Below are positions 24,816 to 36,854 of a stretch of DNA of 64,000 bases, piece after piece. Position numbers and translations under genes: made by a program. How positions within the stretch are numbered: the first letter of the stretch is position 1; the number at the start of each line of letters is the position of its first letter. The notes below the pieces were generated by a model. That model was given only the letters and a program-made list of their open reading frames with translations. It made no database searches and had not been told where the DNA came from. Source of the stretch: Beroe forskalii (taxonomy: Eukaryota > Ctenophora > Nuda > Beroida > Beroidae); contig WFMF01000031.1 in the NCBI GenBank assembly GCA_011033025.1, forward strand, positions 310,001 to 374,000, read 5' to 3'.

Positions 24816-26578
24816 GACAGAGTCTGCCGATACAGGGAGTGACGTCAAAGATCTGCTTCTTGCGACATTCTGTGTCTACAACAGGGTTATTCGTTAGAAT
24901 TATCATATTTCAATGTGTTTCAATGCCAAACAATTTTCTAGTTCAGGGCCTAGTGATATAATTAATATACGAATTAGAATTGGTTCCAAAATTAAGTACG
25001 TTAAAACACGCACGTTAAAAGTACGTTAGAACACACATTCATTAAGTTGAGGCAAGGCTGCTTTGAATGGATTAAATCATTTATCAATGAGACGAATCAA
25101 ATGTTATTTAAGAGTCAAAGGCATAAATTACAGTTTTTCCTGCCGTATCAGACTTTGCATTTTCAAACTATGCTAAACCGGTTTACCACCTCTTTACAAA
25201 ATAATGAGATAAAACCATGTGGTCTACGTAATATTATGTGAAATGCGATACGATCACCAGTTTACTTCCTGCCTTTTACTTTGTACGGTATAATGGTGTT
25301 TTAACACAATTCACACGTTATCATAAACAAAGCTAGCGAAGGTTGTTCGAACTTAGATGTTAACTAAAATTCATCGGACTATAAATTTTTAAATTATTCA
25401 ATTTCATCACAGTAGCACTGGAAGGTATAATTTCGTTTTATAATTACAGTACTTTTAATAGCATAGAATTTATTGATTTTGGCACGAATTCTAAATTCCG
25501 TGCTCGGAGAACAGGCGAATTGATGACATCACTTCCCACCTATAACCTTTGATTTGATGTCGTAACACTCTCAAACGCCTACCATTTAACAAGGCCAAAA
25601 ATTATCAATTTTATTAGTATTTCTAGATTTAGTTCAGACAGTATGTGGTTATACGTATAAAATGGTGTAGACATAAAACTGGCTAAACATGCATATTATT
25701 CCTTAGTATGCTTGCTATTTCTTTTAAAGTTTGTTCCAAAATTCAGACATAGGCATATGACATAGGCATATGAAACGGAAGCAGTGAAAATACAGTTTTC
25801 GGTAAAAACAAAACTTCATTCAGGACAAAAATTATCAAACAAACAGAGTAGATCCATTTAAATAACACAATATCAACTAAATCTGAAACACAACCCAAAC
25901 AAAATGTTTAAAATTATCTTTAAAACTACATTTATCAACAATTACAAAATGTAATAACACGTATACTGTTCACAAATTATAACTTCAAATCTTACGGATT
26001 GATCCTGATTATTTGGCTGCCAAAATAATGATTGTTGGATCAATGAAAAATAACGTTTTTAACCGGAAGGGGCTTTCAATTTATGATTGTGTTTATAATG
26101 TGTAATGTAAGTCAAAACTATCTTTTCATATTTCATGAACCAAAATGCCAACAGTTTCACTATTAATAAGTTAAAAGGTGTAACATGCAAACCATGCGTG
26201 AATACTTAAACTTACCGCCCTTGATTAAGGGTAATTTACTTAATCTATTAATTAAAATAATAAAATCAGTAATCTTCATATCAATTAATTCGTTAGTAAA
26301 CAATACAACACTAAATTTAATCCTCAGCATGCACATTTCCAGCAAAGTTATCAGTAGCAATGATGATTTATCATGATAATATCAATACTTTATTTTTATC
26401 AAAAGTCTTACTAAAGTTTAACACCGTTGAAAAATAAAAAAAGAGGGTTTATGAGGCAGTTAGGAGGATAATTGGAGTTCAAACGTTCGAAATGCGAGGG
26501 CGCTCGGTTCACTCCTGGCAAGTCCACAGAAGGAGTATTTTTATGTCTACTGTCTAGTCGTCAAACTTCGCGAATAAG
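24816..26578. other. Intergenic, AT-rich, nothing recognised
   Basis: I see no exon, RNA gene or mobile element between the HID1 upstream region and the 3' side of the sugar transporter. Confidence 0.4.
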
Positions 26579-26708
26579 TAATCCGCCGGCCATGTGACGT
26601 CACCAAGCACTGCAGCGCGCTACAAAAGATGACGTAGCTAGTAAATAGTAGACCATAGGGTAGGATGACGTCATTATCATAGCTTAATGTAGTGAGTTGA
26701 TGACGTCA
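26579..26708. promoter_or_regulatory. Three perfect TGACGTCA palindromes
   Basis: TGACGTCA (CRE/ATF consensus) occurs at 26595, 26666 and 26701, just downstream of the transporter stop codon. The first lies in a segment (26579-26640) that is also found, mutated, at about 35370-35430 upstream of the same gene. Regulatory use is inferred. Confidence 0.4.
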
Positions 26709-26721
26709 CACCGCCTCTTGT

Positions 26722-29700
26722 TTAGTAGACCATGGGAGGGCACCTAGCAGCCTGCTCGCTGATTTCTCTGTGGATCTGCTCGACTGGTTTCCTCCTGGTT
26801 TCCGGTACGAATAGAAGAGTGAAGACCAGGAAGAGAACAACCACTCCCATGTAGAGGAAGAAGGTGTTGGGGGCCAGGGCGGACTGAAAAAGAGGAGGGT
26901 TAGTTGGGAAATTGGGAATGGATAAAGACTTTAAAATAGAGGAATTGAACATGCAACCCAATAATGAAAGAGAAAAGGGTCAAATATTATGTTTAGATAA
27001 ATTTTTTCATGTTAATAACAATTTCATGAATAATATTTCACATATGATTAAAACACTGAAAGTCGCCGCTCTACTCACATTGAGTTTATCGTAGGACAAG
27101 ACCACGACCAAGTTAAAGAGCCAGTTAGCTCCAACACAAATACTGCTGGCTTTGCCACGGACCTCGGCAGTGAAAATGTCACCGACGATCAGCCACGGGA
27201 TGGATCCAGGAAAAACGTTAATTATAGGTACGTATTTTACGTATTTTTACGTTTATTTGAATACTCTTTAACGTACTCTACGTATTTCTTATACCTAAGT
27301 TGCGTGAATTTGATCTTGTCGCGACTGTAGATGCATGTTGGAATTTGCCCAAGTTTTGCTTTGGACACTTGTTATTTTTGAGACTTAAACAAAAAATGAT
27401 TAAAATTCGATGCTTTTTCACTGAAATAAATAAATCAATAGAATATTACTTCAAAAAGTAATATACTCACCAGGCCCGATAGCGAATGAAATGATGAAAG
27501 TAAACAGAGTAACCATGGAAACAGGTCCTGTCCATGTCACATCTTTGTGATAAGAATGAACTGTCTCAGATACTGAAAAGTAATTGCGGGATTAGCTTCC
27601 CGTTGGAAAAGATAATGATTTTATCAAATATTACAACTGTAAAGTAGTTTGTTCACAGTAGGCTCTCATGAAAATAAAAAGTGAACAAACTATTGATGAG
27701 GAAGATAAATTGAAGGAGAAATAAATCCAAGGATGCTGTACCTGCTACCCCGACATAGGACATAGCCATGAACGCCAAGCCACCCAACATAAGTGTCCTC
27801 CGTCCCAGTCTGTCCATTAGCGGTACCTGGGAGAGAAATGGCGTTCTGTTAGGTATCGTTCACTATGCAATCAATATTCAGCACTTTTAAATCCTCTCCT
27901 CGCAATCAAGTTTACAGTTGTTGCATTAGATCTAATGTCAAATAACGTGAATTGTAGCATACTTATTTGAAAACCACGACTCTTCTCCTCACTGATAAAA
28001 TGTGAACCATGAACCCTTAAATCATTATTAAAAGTGATCCGAGGCCGCTGCCTGCTTACCGAAATGAAAGTCATAAGAACATTTATGCCACCGACTAGCC
28101 CAGTTGCTAGATCTGAGTTGGCAACACCTGCAGACTTGAATATCTCAGGTGTGTAGTTCAGAATCTGAGGAATAAATAGAGTTGTTAAAAATAACTGAGG
28201 AATAATTTATAGAGTGGTGAAAAATAACAAGATCATAAGTTTAAAAAAAAAATAAAATTCGAGCATAAATCAGACTACTCGCTTTCACAGTTCGCGTAAT
28301 TTAGGCTTCGGTCCAAATCTATGCTGCGAGTATTTATTGTGCTATTGTATTTATACTTCCGGTAGAAAATAGTAAAACTATAGACGTCCAAAATGACAAA
28401 ATTACTCGTTAATTAGTACAGCGTGGGATGTGAGCCAGTGAATCTGTTTTTTATGTGTAACACACTTCTTGAAATACTGACCTGGAGACTTACCTCATTG
28501 ACACCACTTTTCACTACCTACCAATTTTACTGAATTGAAACCAGAATGCACTGACACTATAAACTATCTTTCCACTTTTCCTTAACTTCCATATACTGCT
28601 TTGACACCACCTTTAACTTACCGCGTTGACACCATTTTAACTTACCGTGTTGACACCACTTTTCACTCACCGCGTTGACACCACTTCATACTTACCGGTG
28701 ACACCACTTTTTACTAACCGCGTTGACACCACCTTATACTTACCGCGTTGACACCACTTTTCACTCACCGAGTTGACACCACTTCATACTTACCGGTGAC
28801 ACCACTTTATACTTACCGCGTTGACACCACTTTCAACTTACCGCATTGACACCACTTCAACTCACCGCGTTGACACCACTTTTACTTACCGTGTTGACAC
28901 CACCTAAACTTACCGCCTTGACACCACTTTATACTCACCGCGTTGACACCACTTTTTACTTACCGCGTTGACACCACTTTTAACTCACCGCGTTGACACC
29001 ACTGAGCTGCTGTGCACCTTGGAGAGCTACTCCAATAACAAGTGAGAGACGGAGAGTTTGGTCCGTGAACAGGTCTTTGAATGACGCCTGAAAAGGAGTG
29101 AAAGAAGGGACAAAACACACAATAAATTGGATATGAATGAAGGATTTCCACATGAAATGACACCTGAATATTAGATAACGGGCAAAGGGTCGAGGGCTTA
29201 TGCCTACTTAACGATTAGTTAGACAATTGCTGTAGATCGGTTGTGATTGAGCATGATAGAATGAATCATGAGCTGGATTAGCTACGAGGATGATAAGCAT
29301 ACTCACAGTGTTTGTAGAGTCGACTGAGGTCCTCTCTCTAATCATGGCATCTATCTCTTTGTCTGCTTGAGACCTGCTACCACGAAGCTTGGTCAGAGCT
29401 GGAAATTATTAAATTGTTTGAGTTGTTGATAAATACTTTCTAGTGCAGCCACAGTTGGTCAGATTGTTTTAAGAATTGAAATTTGCCTCATTGTTCGGAG
29501 TTGATTTTTCACAGTTCACATAGTTCACGTTTCAGTGTTTCACATAGTTCACATCTCACAGTTCACATCTCACAGTTCACATTTCACCGAGCTTCCCTCG
29601 CCTGATCCTCCCGTTCCTTGTTGTAATACAGCCAGTTAGGAGACTCCGGACAGAGGGGAAGTAGCAGGAGTTGGTAGAGGGCTGGGAGGGCCGGTAGAGC

Positions 29701-32700
29701 GAAGTAAACTTGGTAGTAGTGGGGGAAGGAAGTGAGAAGCTGAGAAGAGGGGATATTCAAGTGTAAAAGCTCAGGGGTTTCTTGATACTTTCCAGAGCGG
29801 ACAAAGAGGAGTAGTTATAGTATTGAGTGTCAGACTGTTAGAGACTGGGGTGATTTAGAGGGTTGAACAGAATGGAATGCAAGAGAGAAATAGGGATCTA
29901 GAGAGAATGGTCGAAATATGCGAGTAAGAAATAAACACATACTTTGCTTATGCTGAGAACGAATCCTACAAGAATCCCAAAGGTTATCATGAACTGGTGT
30001 GAGACCCCCACTCCACCACGCACTGCTACTGGGGATATCTCCGAGATGTAGAGGGTCGTGACTCCCGTGGCTATGCCTGCGAGAGGGGAACTAGTTAGTT
30101 TAGTGCCTATATCTCCGAGATGTAGAGAGTGGTGACTCCCGTGGCTATGCCTGCGAAAGGGGAACAAGTTATTTAAGTGCCTATATCTCCGAGATGTAGA
30201 GAGTGGTGACTCCTGTGGCTATGCCTGCGAGAGGGGGAACGAGTTATTTTAATGCCTATATCTCCGAGATGTAGAGGGTCGTGACTCCCGTGGCTATGCC
30301 TGCGAGAGGGGGAGCTAGTTAGTTTAGTGCCTATATCTCCGAGATGTAGAGAGTGGTGACTCCCGTGGCTATGCCTGCGAGAGGGGGAGCTAGTTAGTTT
30401 AGTGCCTATATCTCCGAGATGTAGAGGGTCGTGACTCCCGTAGCTATGCCTGCGAGAGGGGGAATCATTGCAAGGGTTAAACCGGTGTAATAGGGGGAAG
30501 AATGTCATAATATCAGTCCAGTCAGTTTTTGGCGCCAGGCCATGCCTCCAAACGATCAAAAATGGAATCTTGAATTAAGTTGACTTGAACACAATTTTCA
30601 CAGCGTAGGATCCTTTTTTCTCTTCTTCTTACCGCAAGCGAAGCCGTTGATGATCCTCCCTAAAATAAAGGAGTATTCATTCCATGCGACTGCCATGAGT
30701 GCTGTTCCAATGAGGAACGGGAAGTTGTTCACTAACATGCACCGCTTTCTTCCGATCTTATCTGAGAAGAGATGGAATTATGCTACTCTCCGAGAGTTAT
30801 ATCTTATAAAACCTCGCATGGGTTGGGAGTTCAGTGCACGGCTCTCAATGGGAGAGGGTTTTAATTTGTTATACGAGAAGATATTTTATAGGTTTGATTC
30901 ACGCCGATTTTAGAAAGATTCAAAGTTTATCCTTTAGTCCCAGTTTATTAAACCACCTTTTTAAACTCTTAAACCCTTGCACTAAACTATAACCGCTGCT
31001 ACAATTGAGTTCCCTTAAAAATAATCAAACAAACAGCACAATTCATAACACGTATCTGCAATAGCACCAGCCAGAAGTCCCCCAAAGAGCCCTCCGATAC
31101 ACATTCCACTGACAATGACACTCATAGTCATGTGGGAGATGTTGAACTTGGTGTATAAGATATCCTGCGTGTTCGCCATGCACCCTGGTATGTTGGATTT
31201 AAATGATTTCCAGGTATTATCTTTGTTTTGTTTGAGGCCATGATTTCAATGAAAAAAAAGTTGTGATATTGTTTTCTGATATCAAATTAAACTTTGCAAT
31301 ATATTCAATAGATAGAGTGTCAGCCATGCATTCGAACAATCAGTAATAAATAAAATCCAACTTACACGGAAGAAAGTCAAAATAAAAAGTTTGAGTTTCT
31401 TTTAAACCTGTTTGGAAACCGAATTGAAAGGAACCACCCACAATGGCGACTGAGATCGCGAGCACAAGGGAACAAGTCCATACCTTGGGTTCCTCAATCT
31501 GAAAATAGATAATTTAGAAACAAAAAATATTTATGGAAAAATACTTTTCAGTCGTGACAACAGTAGCAATTGGCTTAATGTCCAATTAAAATTTAAATCG
31601 GGCTGACAGTGTCTAAAATAGCTGTTGCAGGGTTGCAAATGATTGTAATCTCATAACTAGAGTAAACGGTTTTGTGTCTTTTCATCAACAGATGGTCCCA
31701 TTATAGTGCTGTCGTCCTACAGCAAAAGTTGATTCTCCGGCTGTAGGTTGTTGTAAATTTAGTCCAACCTCTGTAGATATGTGCCTTGCCAATTTCAACT
31801 GATCTGCTTTTCTGCTCTTGACCCAGGAGTTTGAAGAAGTCTTAACAATAGGATGTTAGGATTGAAATGGAGTGCATGGATTGGACAGCGATATTAAAAG
31901 CTTTTCCGGTTCGGTTTGATAGTAGCAGCTTTGATAGCTACTAACATATTGGTCTGCAATAATCACTGGCAACTACTGATGATTCAGCAAAGCTAAGCTG
32001 GCCTATGAGTAACGAGTTACCTTAATCAACGGTGTGTAATCAACGTCGGACTTGGCATGCCTATTGTACACACTTCTTATGGCGTGAAACATGCTAGAAC
32101 GTTGTTTAAATGTTGACAACATTGACACACCAATGAAAATCACAGATTGATGAGTGAGACTAGAATTTGCCAGTGAAATCAAAACAAAAACAAAATTCAC
32201 AAATTTTGAAAATCAAAGTCAAAAGATGAACACATAATATAATCATTTACAATTCTCAAACAATACAGGGACCATTTCATGATAGCTACTAGCTTTGAAC
32301 ACAGGATAGAGTTACACACTCAAAATATACAATGTAAACAGTCCAGTGTCCACGCATGTACCAGCTACTTACTTACTTAGGATGCCAATTTTTGATGCGG
32401 TACAAATCAAAAGAGGAAAAAACGGCATTTGTCGGCATCATTAAACCAGTGACCAATTCAAACTATGCTGATGACGACATAATTTTATCTAACTGATGAC
32501 CGAAGCACAATGTACTTAAATACTAATATATAAACTCGTAACTAGTGTATATTTTGTGTCCTGATTTAGCAGTAGTATTACCCTGTTATTAAGTAACAAA
32601 TTATGATGATTGACGTATTGAATAACCTAAATACATAATAGATGATAGATTTTAAAGATTTAAATTGATGGGCCATGGCGTTTTAAGCCGCCTTACCTGA

Positions 32701-33593
32701 TCTCTCTCGGTGGGCAATACCAAAGGCTGGTATTCGTTGTAGCATGATTTCACACACATATCATAGGGCACAAAGCATTTTATGCTGAATGCTGGTAGCA
32801 AGCAGATAACATGTTCACTAATTTTAAAATAATGATTGATAATCAGCAGTGAAGCAAGATGAATTTGGCAAGAACGTGGTTTGTGTCACCACAAGTAAAA
32901 GTTGGTAATTACCAAAATTACGAAGGTAAGAGAAAAACACTTGCTGCTCATTGAATTGTTAGATCAGTGATAACGAAGTAAACAATGAAGTGTGGACTAC
33001 TAAATAACTAAGCACTGCATAAAGTATAGACTTATAGCACTGACGTTCTTCTCTCTTGAGGTATTGTTACCACAGATATTTCTATTTCTAAAACGAGGCT
33101 ACTGTCTTGAAGTATAATATTCTGCAATGTACATTGTACATCTCAAATTACAGGTAATTCCATCGATCGTGGTACAGTATAATGCTGTCCGTAATAATTC
33201 AACAACAGTAAAGAGGAATTTGTCTGTACAGAAGTCAATGATGCTTTTTGCTGATAGCTTATTGCTAATAGTGAAGGGATGGGGACCAGCTATTAACTAA
33301 CCGATGGAATTGACGATGGCATGGAAGTAGAATCATCAGTCCCCACAATAACAGGGTCTACTTCGTCAATCAGCTGGACAAGACATAACAAATATAATTC
33401 ATGTCGGATCACATTTTGGATCACTAATGATTGTTGGAATCAGCCAGCAATAATTTCATGGGATAAATTTCAAAAATTTTAATGAATCATACAAACTCAT
33501 TACACATACACTTGAAGCAAACAAAATCTTAATGAAAATACTTAGAAAACAAGGCACACTACCTACCAGTGGTTGAGTGTCCTCTGCACCCAT
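26722..33593 (-). CDS. Facilitated sugar transporter, GLUT/SLC2A family, complete, 14 exons
   Basis: Twelve-helix major facilitator protein moving hexoses across the plasma membrane. Exons 33593-33567, 33373-33302, 31498-31408, 31184-31056, 30761-30633, 30076-29943, 29739-29592, 29398-29307, 29087-28989, 28164-28060, 27826-27742, 27572-27471, 27206-27079, 26883-26722 give exactly 500 residues. Family motifs in order: FQFGFQTG in helix 1, DKIGRKR after helix 2, YISEISPVAVRGGVGVSHQ in helices 4-5, PESPNWL (PESPR in most GLUTs), QGAQQLSGVNA in helix 7, DRLGRRT, GPGSIPWLIVGDIF with ANWLFN in helix 10, and PETRRKPVEQI at the C-terminus (PETKG). QLS in helix 7 resembles class I/II GLUTs. Three junctions fixed by protein frame are not GT-AG (31056/30761, 29592/29398, 27471/27206). 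Two exon edges are amplified in tandem. Confidence 0.93.
28490..28988 (-). repeat. 25-bp minisatellite of 5' splice sites, ~17 copies
   Basis: The transporter exon ending at 28989 closes with codons S-G-V-N-A and donor gtgagt. Directly after it the unit gtggtgtcaacgcg plus GTRAGT plus an A/T filler repeats about 16 times, period 23-25 bp, to about 28600; an outlier copy lies near 28491. Nearly every copy keeps a GTRAGT donor, on the + strand seen as acttacc or actcacc. Confidence 0.93.
30030..30475 (-). repeat. 74-75-bp tandem array of a 3' splice site plus exon start, 6 copies
   Basis: The transporter exon starting at 30076 begins with codons I-A-T-G-V-T-T-L-Y-I-S-E-I. The block tatctccgag on the + strand marks six copies, at 30036, 30110, 30184, 30259, 30334 and 30409. 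Each holds the acceptor ctcgcag, the same exon head and a tag stop shortly after, except the innermost, which continues into the real exon. Confidence 0.93.
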
Positions 33594-35370
33594 CTTCCCT
33601 CAAATAAAGTGGGTTAGCAGGTGAAAAATTTCCCAAATTAGTTGTAAAGCTTAAAAATTAAGAACAAGTTTAAGTGGGGGTTATCAAAGAAGAAAATTAG
33701 TTGGACTTCAAGAATTGCTTATGGTTGAGTAGAGTACAAAACATATCACAATAATGCACAAGAGAAGGTCAATGAAAAGGTGTATAAAGAAAAAAGTATG
33801 TGACTCACCTTACCACGTTACTCAAGTTAATATCACCAAATAGGAGTAGGAGGTGTAGGGTTACATCTTGTGACACGAGTGAGCTTTGTAAGCAGAACTT
33901 ATAATAGGGGATGAACAAGATAACAGCTACAAATTGTAATTATCTGATAAGAGGTTCAAATATAAAATGCTGTCATACAGTGATTAGGAAGTGTAATTGA
34001 AATCAATATGCTGAAAAACATTCATCACATAGCATAAGTGATGCAAAACTACAAGCTTTACTCAACTTCAGATTATCTGATTTACATGATTGCAAGACCT
34101 GCTTGAAAGGGCAAGATTAATGAAAGGGCAAGATAAGATTGCTACCTGCATGAAAGAGGTGTCATATTCACAATGGTGTCAAATAAACAATATCTAAATA
34201 GAAAAATGCTACAGCAGGCCAGGTAGCCATATTCTTCTTAGAAATTTAGGACCCCCTTAGCTATCAAAAGGTCCCAAGGCTTGGCCCTCACTAGCTCAAA
34301 AATGGGTAATAGCATGCATGAAAATACACCCTTTTGAGGACTTGATGCTTTATTGTTCGTTGCTGTTTAAGAATTTCCTATAATAGGGAAATAAGAACTC
34401 TGTTCTGGTACCTCTGATAAGTAGAAATGAAATAAGAAATCCATTTATGAAGATGCAGTTATCAAATGAATTTATGCAGGTAAAATTGACACCCAATCTT
34501 ACCAGATTGATCAATTAGGGAATACTTTACAACAGCCTTTCCCTTGAGTGTATTTGTGTAATAATTCAGAGTACAGTACTTAAATCTAATGAAACACAGC
34601 CATCACAATGGATATTTGATATTAAGATTCTCAAATTGGAATTCAGTAGATAATTTGAGCTGAAAAGTTCAAAAATCTTCAAAAACGACTATGAAAAAGA
34701 CTATGAAATCAAAAGAAATCAGTAGCATTGGGCAAGGAGAAGTAGAGAATAATATGAATTTATTTAAATTCATGAAGTATGAAAAGCATATGAAAGTGAT
34801 AGGGTATGTGATGGGGACAAGGAATGGGTCCATGTGCTACATGTTGGGGACCTGCTGGACTAAGATTGGAGTTGCAAAGCCATCTCTAATGAAACTCTGC
34901 CTGAGAAGAATGTATTGGCATATATGGGGCCATCCATAACTGGATGTTTGCAATGGGGGGAGGGGGGAGTCTGGCCAATGCGGACATTTGCGGATGTAGG
35001 GGGAGGGGGTGTTTGGCCAAATTTGGACGTCCGCAAGTCATGGAAATTTTGGGTGATTTGAAGGCTATTTCACTAGAATATCATGAAATTTCGGGGCCCA
35101 AAATGATGACCCAAAAAATTTTCAAGAAAAATGTGGATGTCCCGGGGGAGGGAGGGGTTTCTGGATTGCTGACGTTTGCAAACAAGGGGGGAGGGAGGGG
35201 TCTGAAATGGCCAAAATTTTGCAGACATCCTTTATGGATGACCCCTATACAAATACCCAAAAATAAAGTCCAGAATGTGCTGTTTAAGATATCTGAATGT
35301 GACCATATAATGGCTTTGGCCATTCACATGCTCACAACTTTAGTATCCATGAACTAAACTTTGCATATCA
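33594..35370. other. Upstream region of the sugar transporter; G-rich low-complexity block
   Basis: No exon was recognised. At 34950-35210 several runs of five or more G alternate with gtctggccaa-type words (G-quadruplex-prone, probably a dispersed repeat). The transporter promoter should be near 33.6-33.9 kb but no core element is obvious. Confidence 0.4.
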
Positions 35371-35520
35371 GTAATCAGCCATGTGACATCACCAAGCACT
35401 GCTATGTGCTACAAAAGATGAGGTAACTAGCAGATACCTACTGCATTGTCGATGTTTTGGTGAGTCTAGGGATTGTATCATGAGCTGTTTTTGAGAGATG
35501 TAGCTATGAGAAATGCAACA

Positions 35521-35985
35521 TGAACAATAAAATACAAGTTTATCAACATGATTAAAGCATAAAGACATCAATCTGCAAGACTTTAATCTGCAAGACCTTA
35601 ATCTGGTAGACCTTAATCTGGAAGACTTTTCTCAATCTCTGTACGTCAACACCAACATGATCCCTTTAGTAAATACAATGTGGAGAGCAATCATACTCTC
35701 TGCTTCTTACACCCAACATGAAGAACCATTCATTTATCATATATTTTCAATTCCATTATATGAACAATAACTTACAAGTTCATCAAAATAATTAAATCAT
35801 GAAGACATCAATTTGTAAGACTTTAATCTGCAAGACTTTTCTCAATCTCTGTTCTTCAACACCAACATGATCCCTTTAGTTAATACAATGTGGAGAGCAA
35901 TCATACTCTCTGCTACTAACACCCAACATGAACACCCATTCATTTATCAGATATTTTCGATTCCATTATATTTTAGATTTCATTT
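35521..35985. repeat. ~240-bp tandem duplication
   Basis: Positions 35521-35760 and 35761 to about 35985 are head-to-tail copies. Both start tgaacaataa and share caacaccaacatgatccctt and gtggagagcaatcatactct. They are recently diverged, with a small deletion in the second copy. No coding potential. Confidence 0.85.
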
Positions 35986-36299
35986 AGTTGGGACAAGCCT
36001 GTTTCATGAAAACAAAAATAAAATATGATCATTGATCATACACTGACATTAAAATGCCACCATATTTTATTTTTGATACATAATTTAGCTTTTCTATAGG
36101 GCATCAAATTAATAAACAGCACTTGAGCTGCGACCACCACCATGGAATCGTGGAAAGGGAAAATAATTTAGGCAGGTTAAAAATATAAACAAATAGGAAA
36201 GGAAAATTAATCATATAAGCAATATGTTGAGCCACGCAAAATTCCTTTGGCAGAAGGGCAGTAATTTTGTTCAGGTTGTAGTCACTGTTTGAATATAAA

Positions 36300-36660
36300 A
36301 TAAAAGTGCCAAATATATTAAACAATCTTTTGCGTGCGCGGCTTTTCCTTGCGCGGCGCGGCTTACTGGCTGCTAAAAACAAAAAGGAAGCTGTGCACGA
36401 TGACGCAGCACACGGAAACGCCATACAGTTGTCAGTTAAGTTATACATGCGATGTGTGCCCATGAAACCTTACTATTACTAATAAATAGAACAGAGTAGA
36501 TGCAGACATGCAGTGCCAAACAAAGCTTTGCGCGCGCGTCACAGTTTCATGAAATGAAGCCGCGCGCGCGGCTTCCTATGCGCAAGCTAATTTCCATGGA
36601 AACTTAATTTTGCACTGCTGAAATTGTAAATAAAGACTTCGCGCGTTACGCAAAGTCTGA
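36300..36660. other. CpG-rich patch with a perfect 20-bp palindrome
   Basis: In an otherwise AT-rich intergenic area several GCGCGC runs occur, including the self-complementary gaagccgcgcgcgcggcttc at about 36558. It lies just beyond the 3' end of the TPR gene. Function not apparent. Confidence 0.4.
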
Positions 36661-36854
36661 TTCATTACCACCAACAATTTTTGCCACTCTTGTCACAATT
36701 TACAGTTTACAATTAAATCTAACATGTTCTGTGAATGTGTATATTATTTAACATCTGATGCATTTACATACTTGTATTTATACATTTATTTACAAATTAA
36801 TAACTTTAAGAATTCAACATCGTAAAAACTCCACGTTCATTTCGATTTCGGTTA

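Noticed and set aside
30173-30559. Open frame rich in SRRHSHGSHHSLHLGD repeats
   Set aside because: It is an out-of-frame reading of the amplified transporter exon head.
34691-35357. Open frames of 82 and 137 codons on the + strand upstream of the transporter
   Set aside because: Composition is that of G-rich repeat DNA, with no splice context or recognisable domain.
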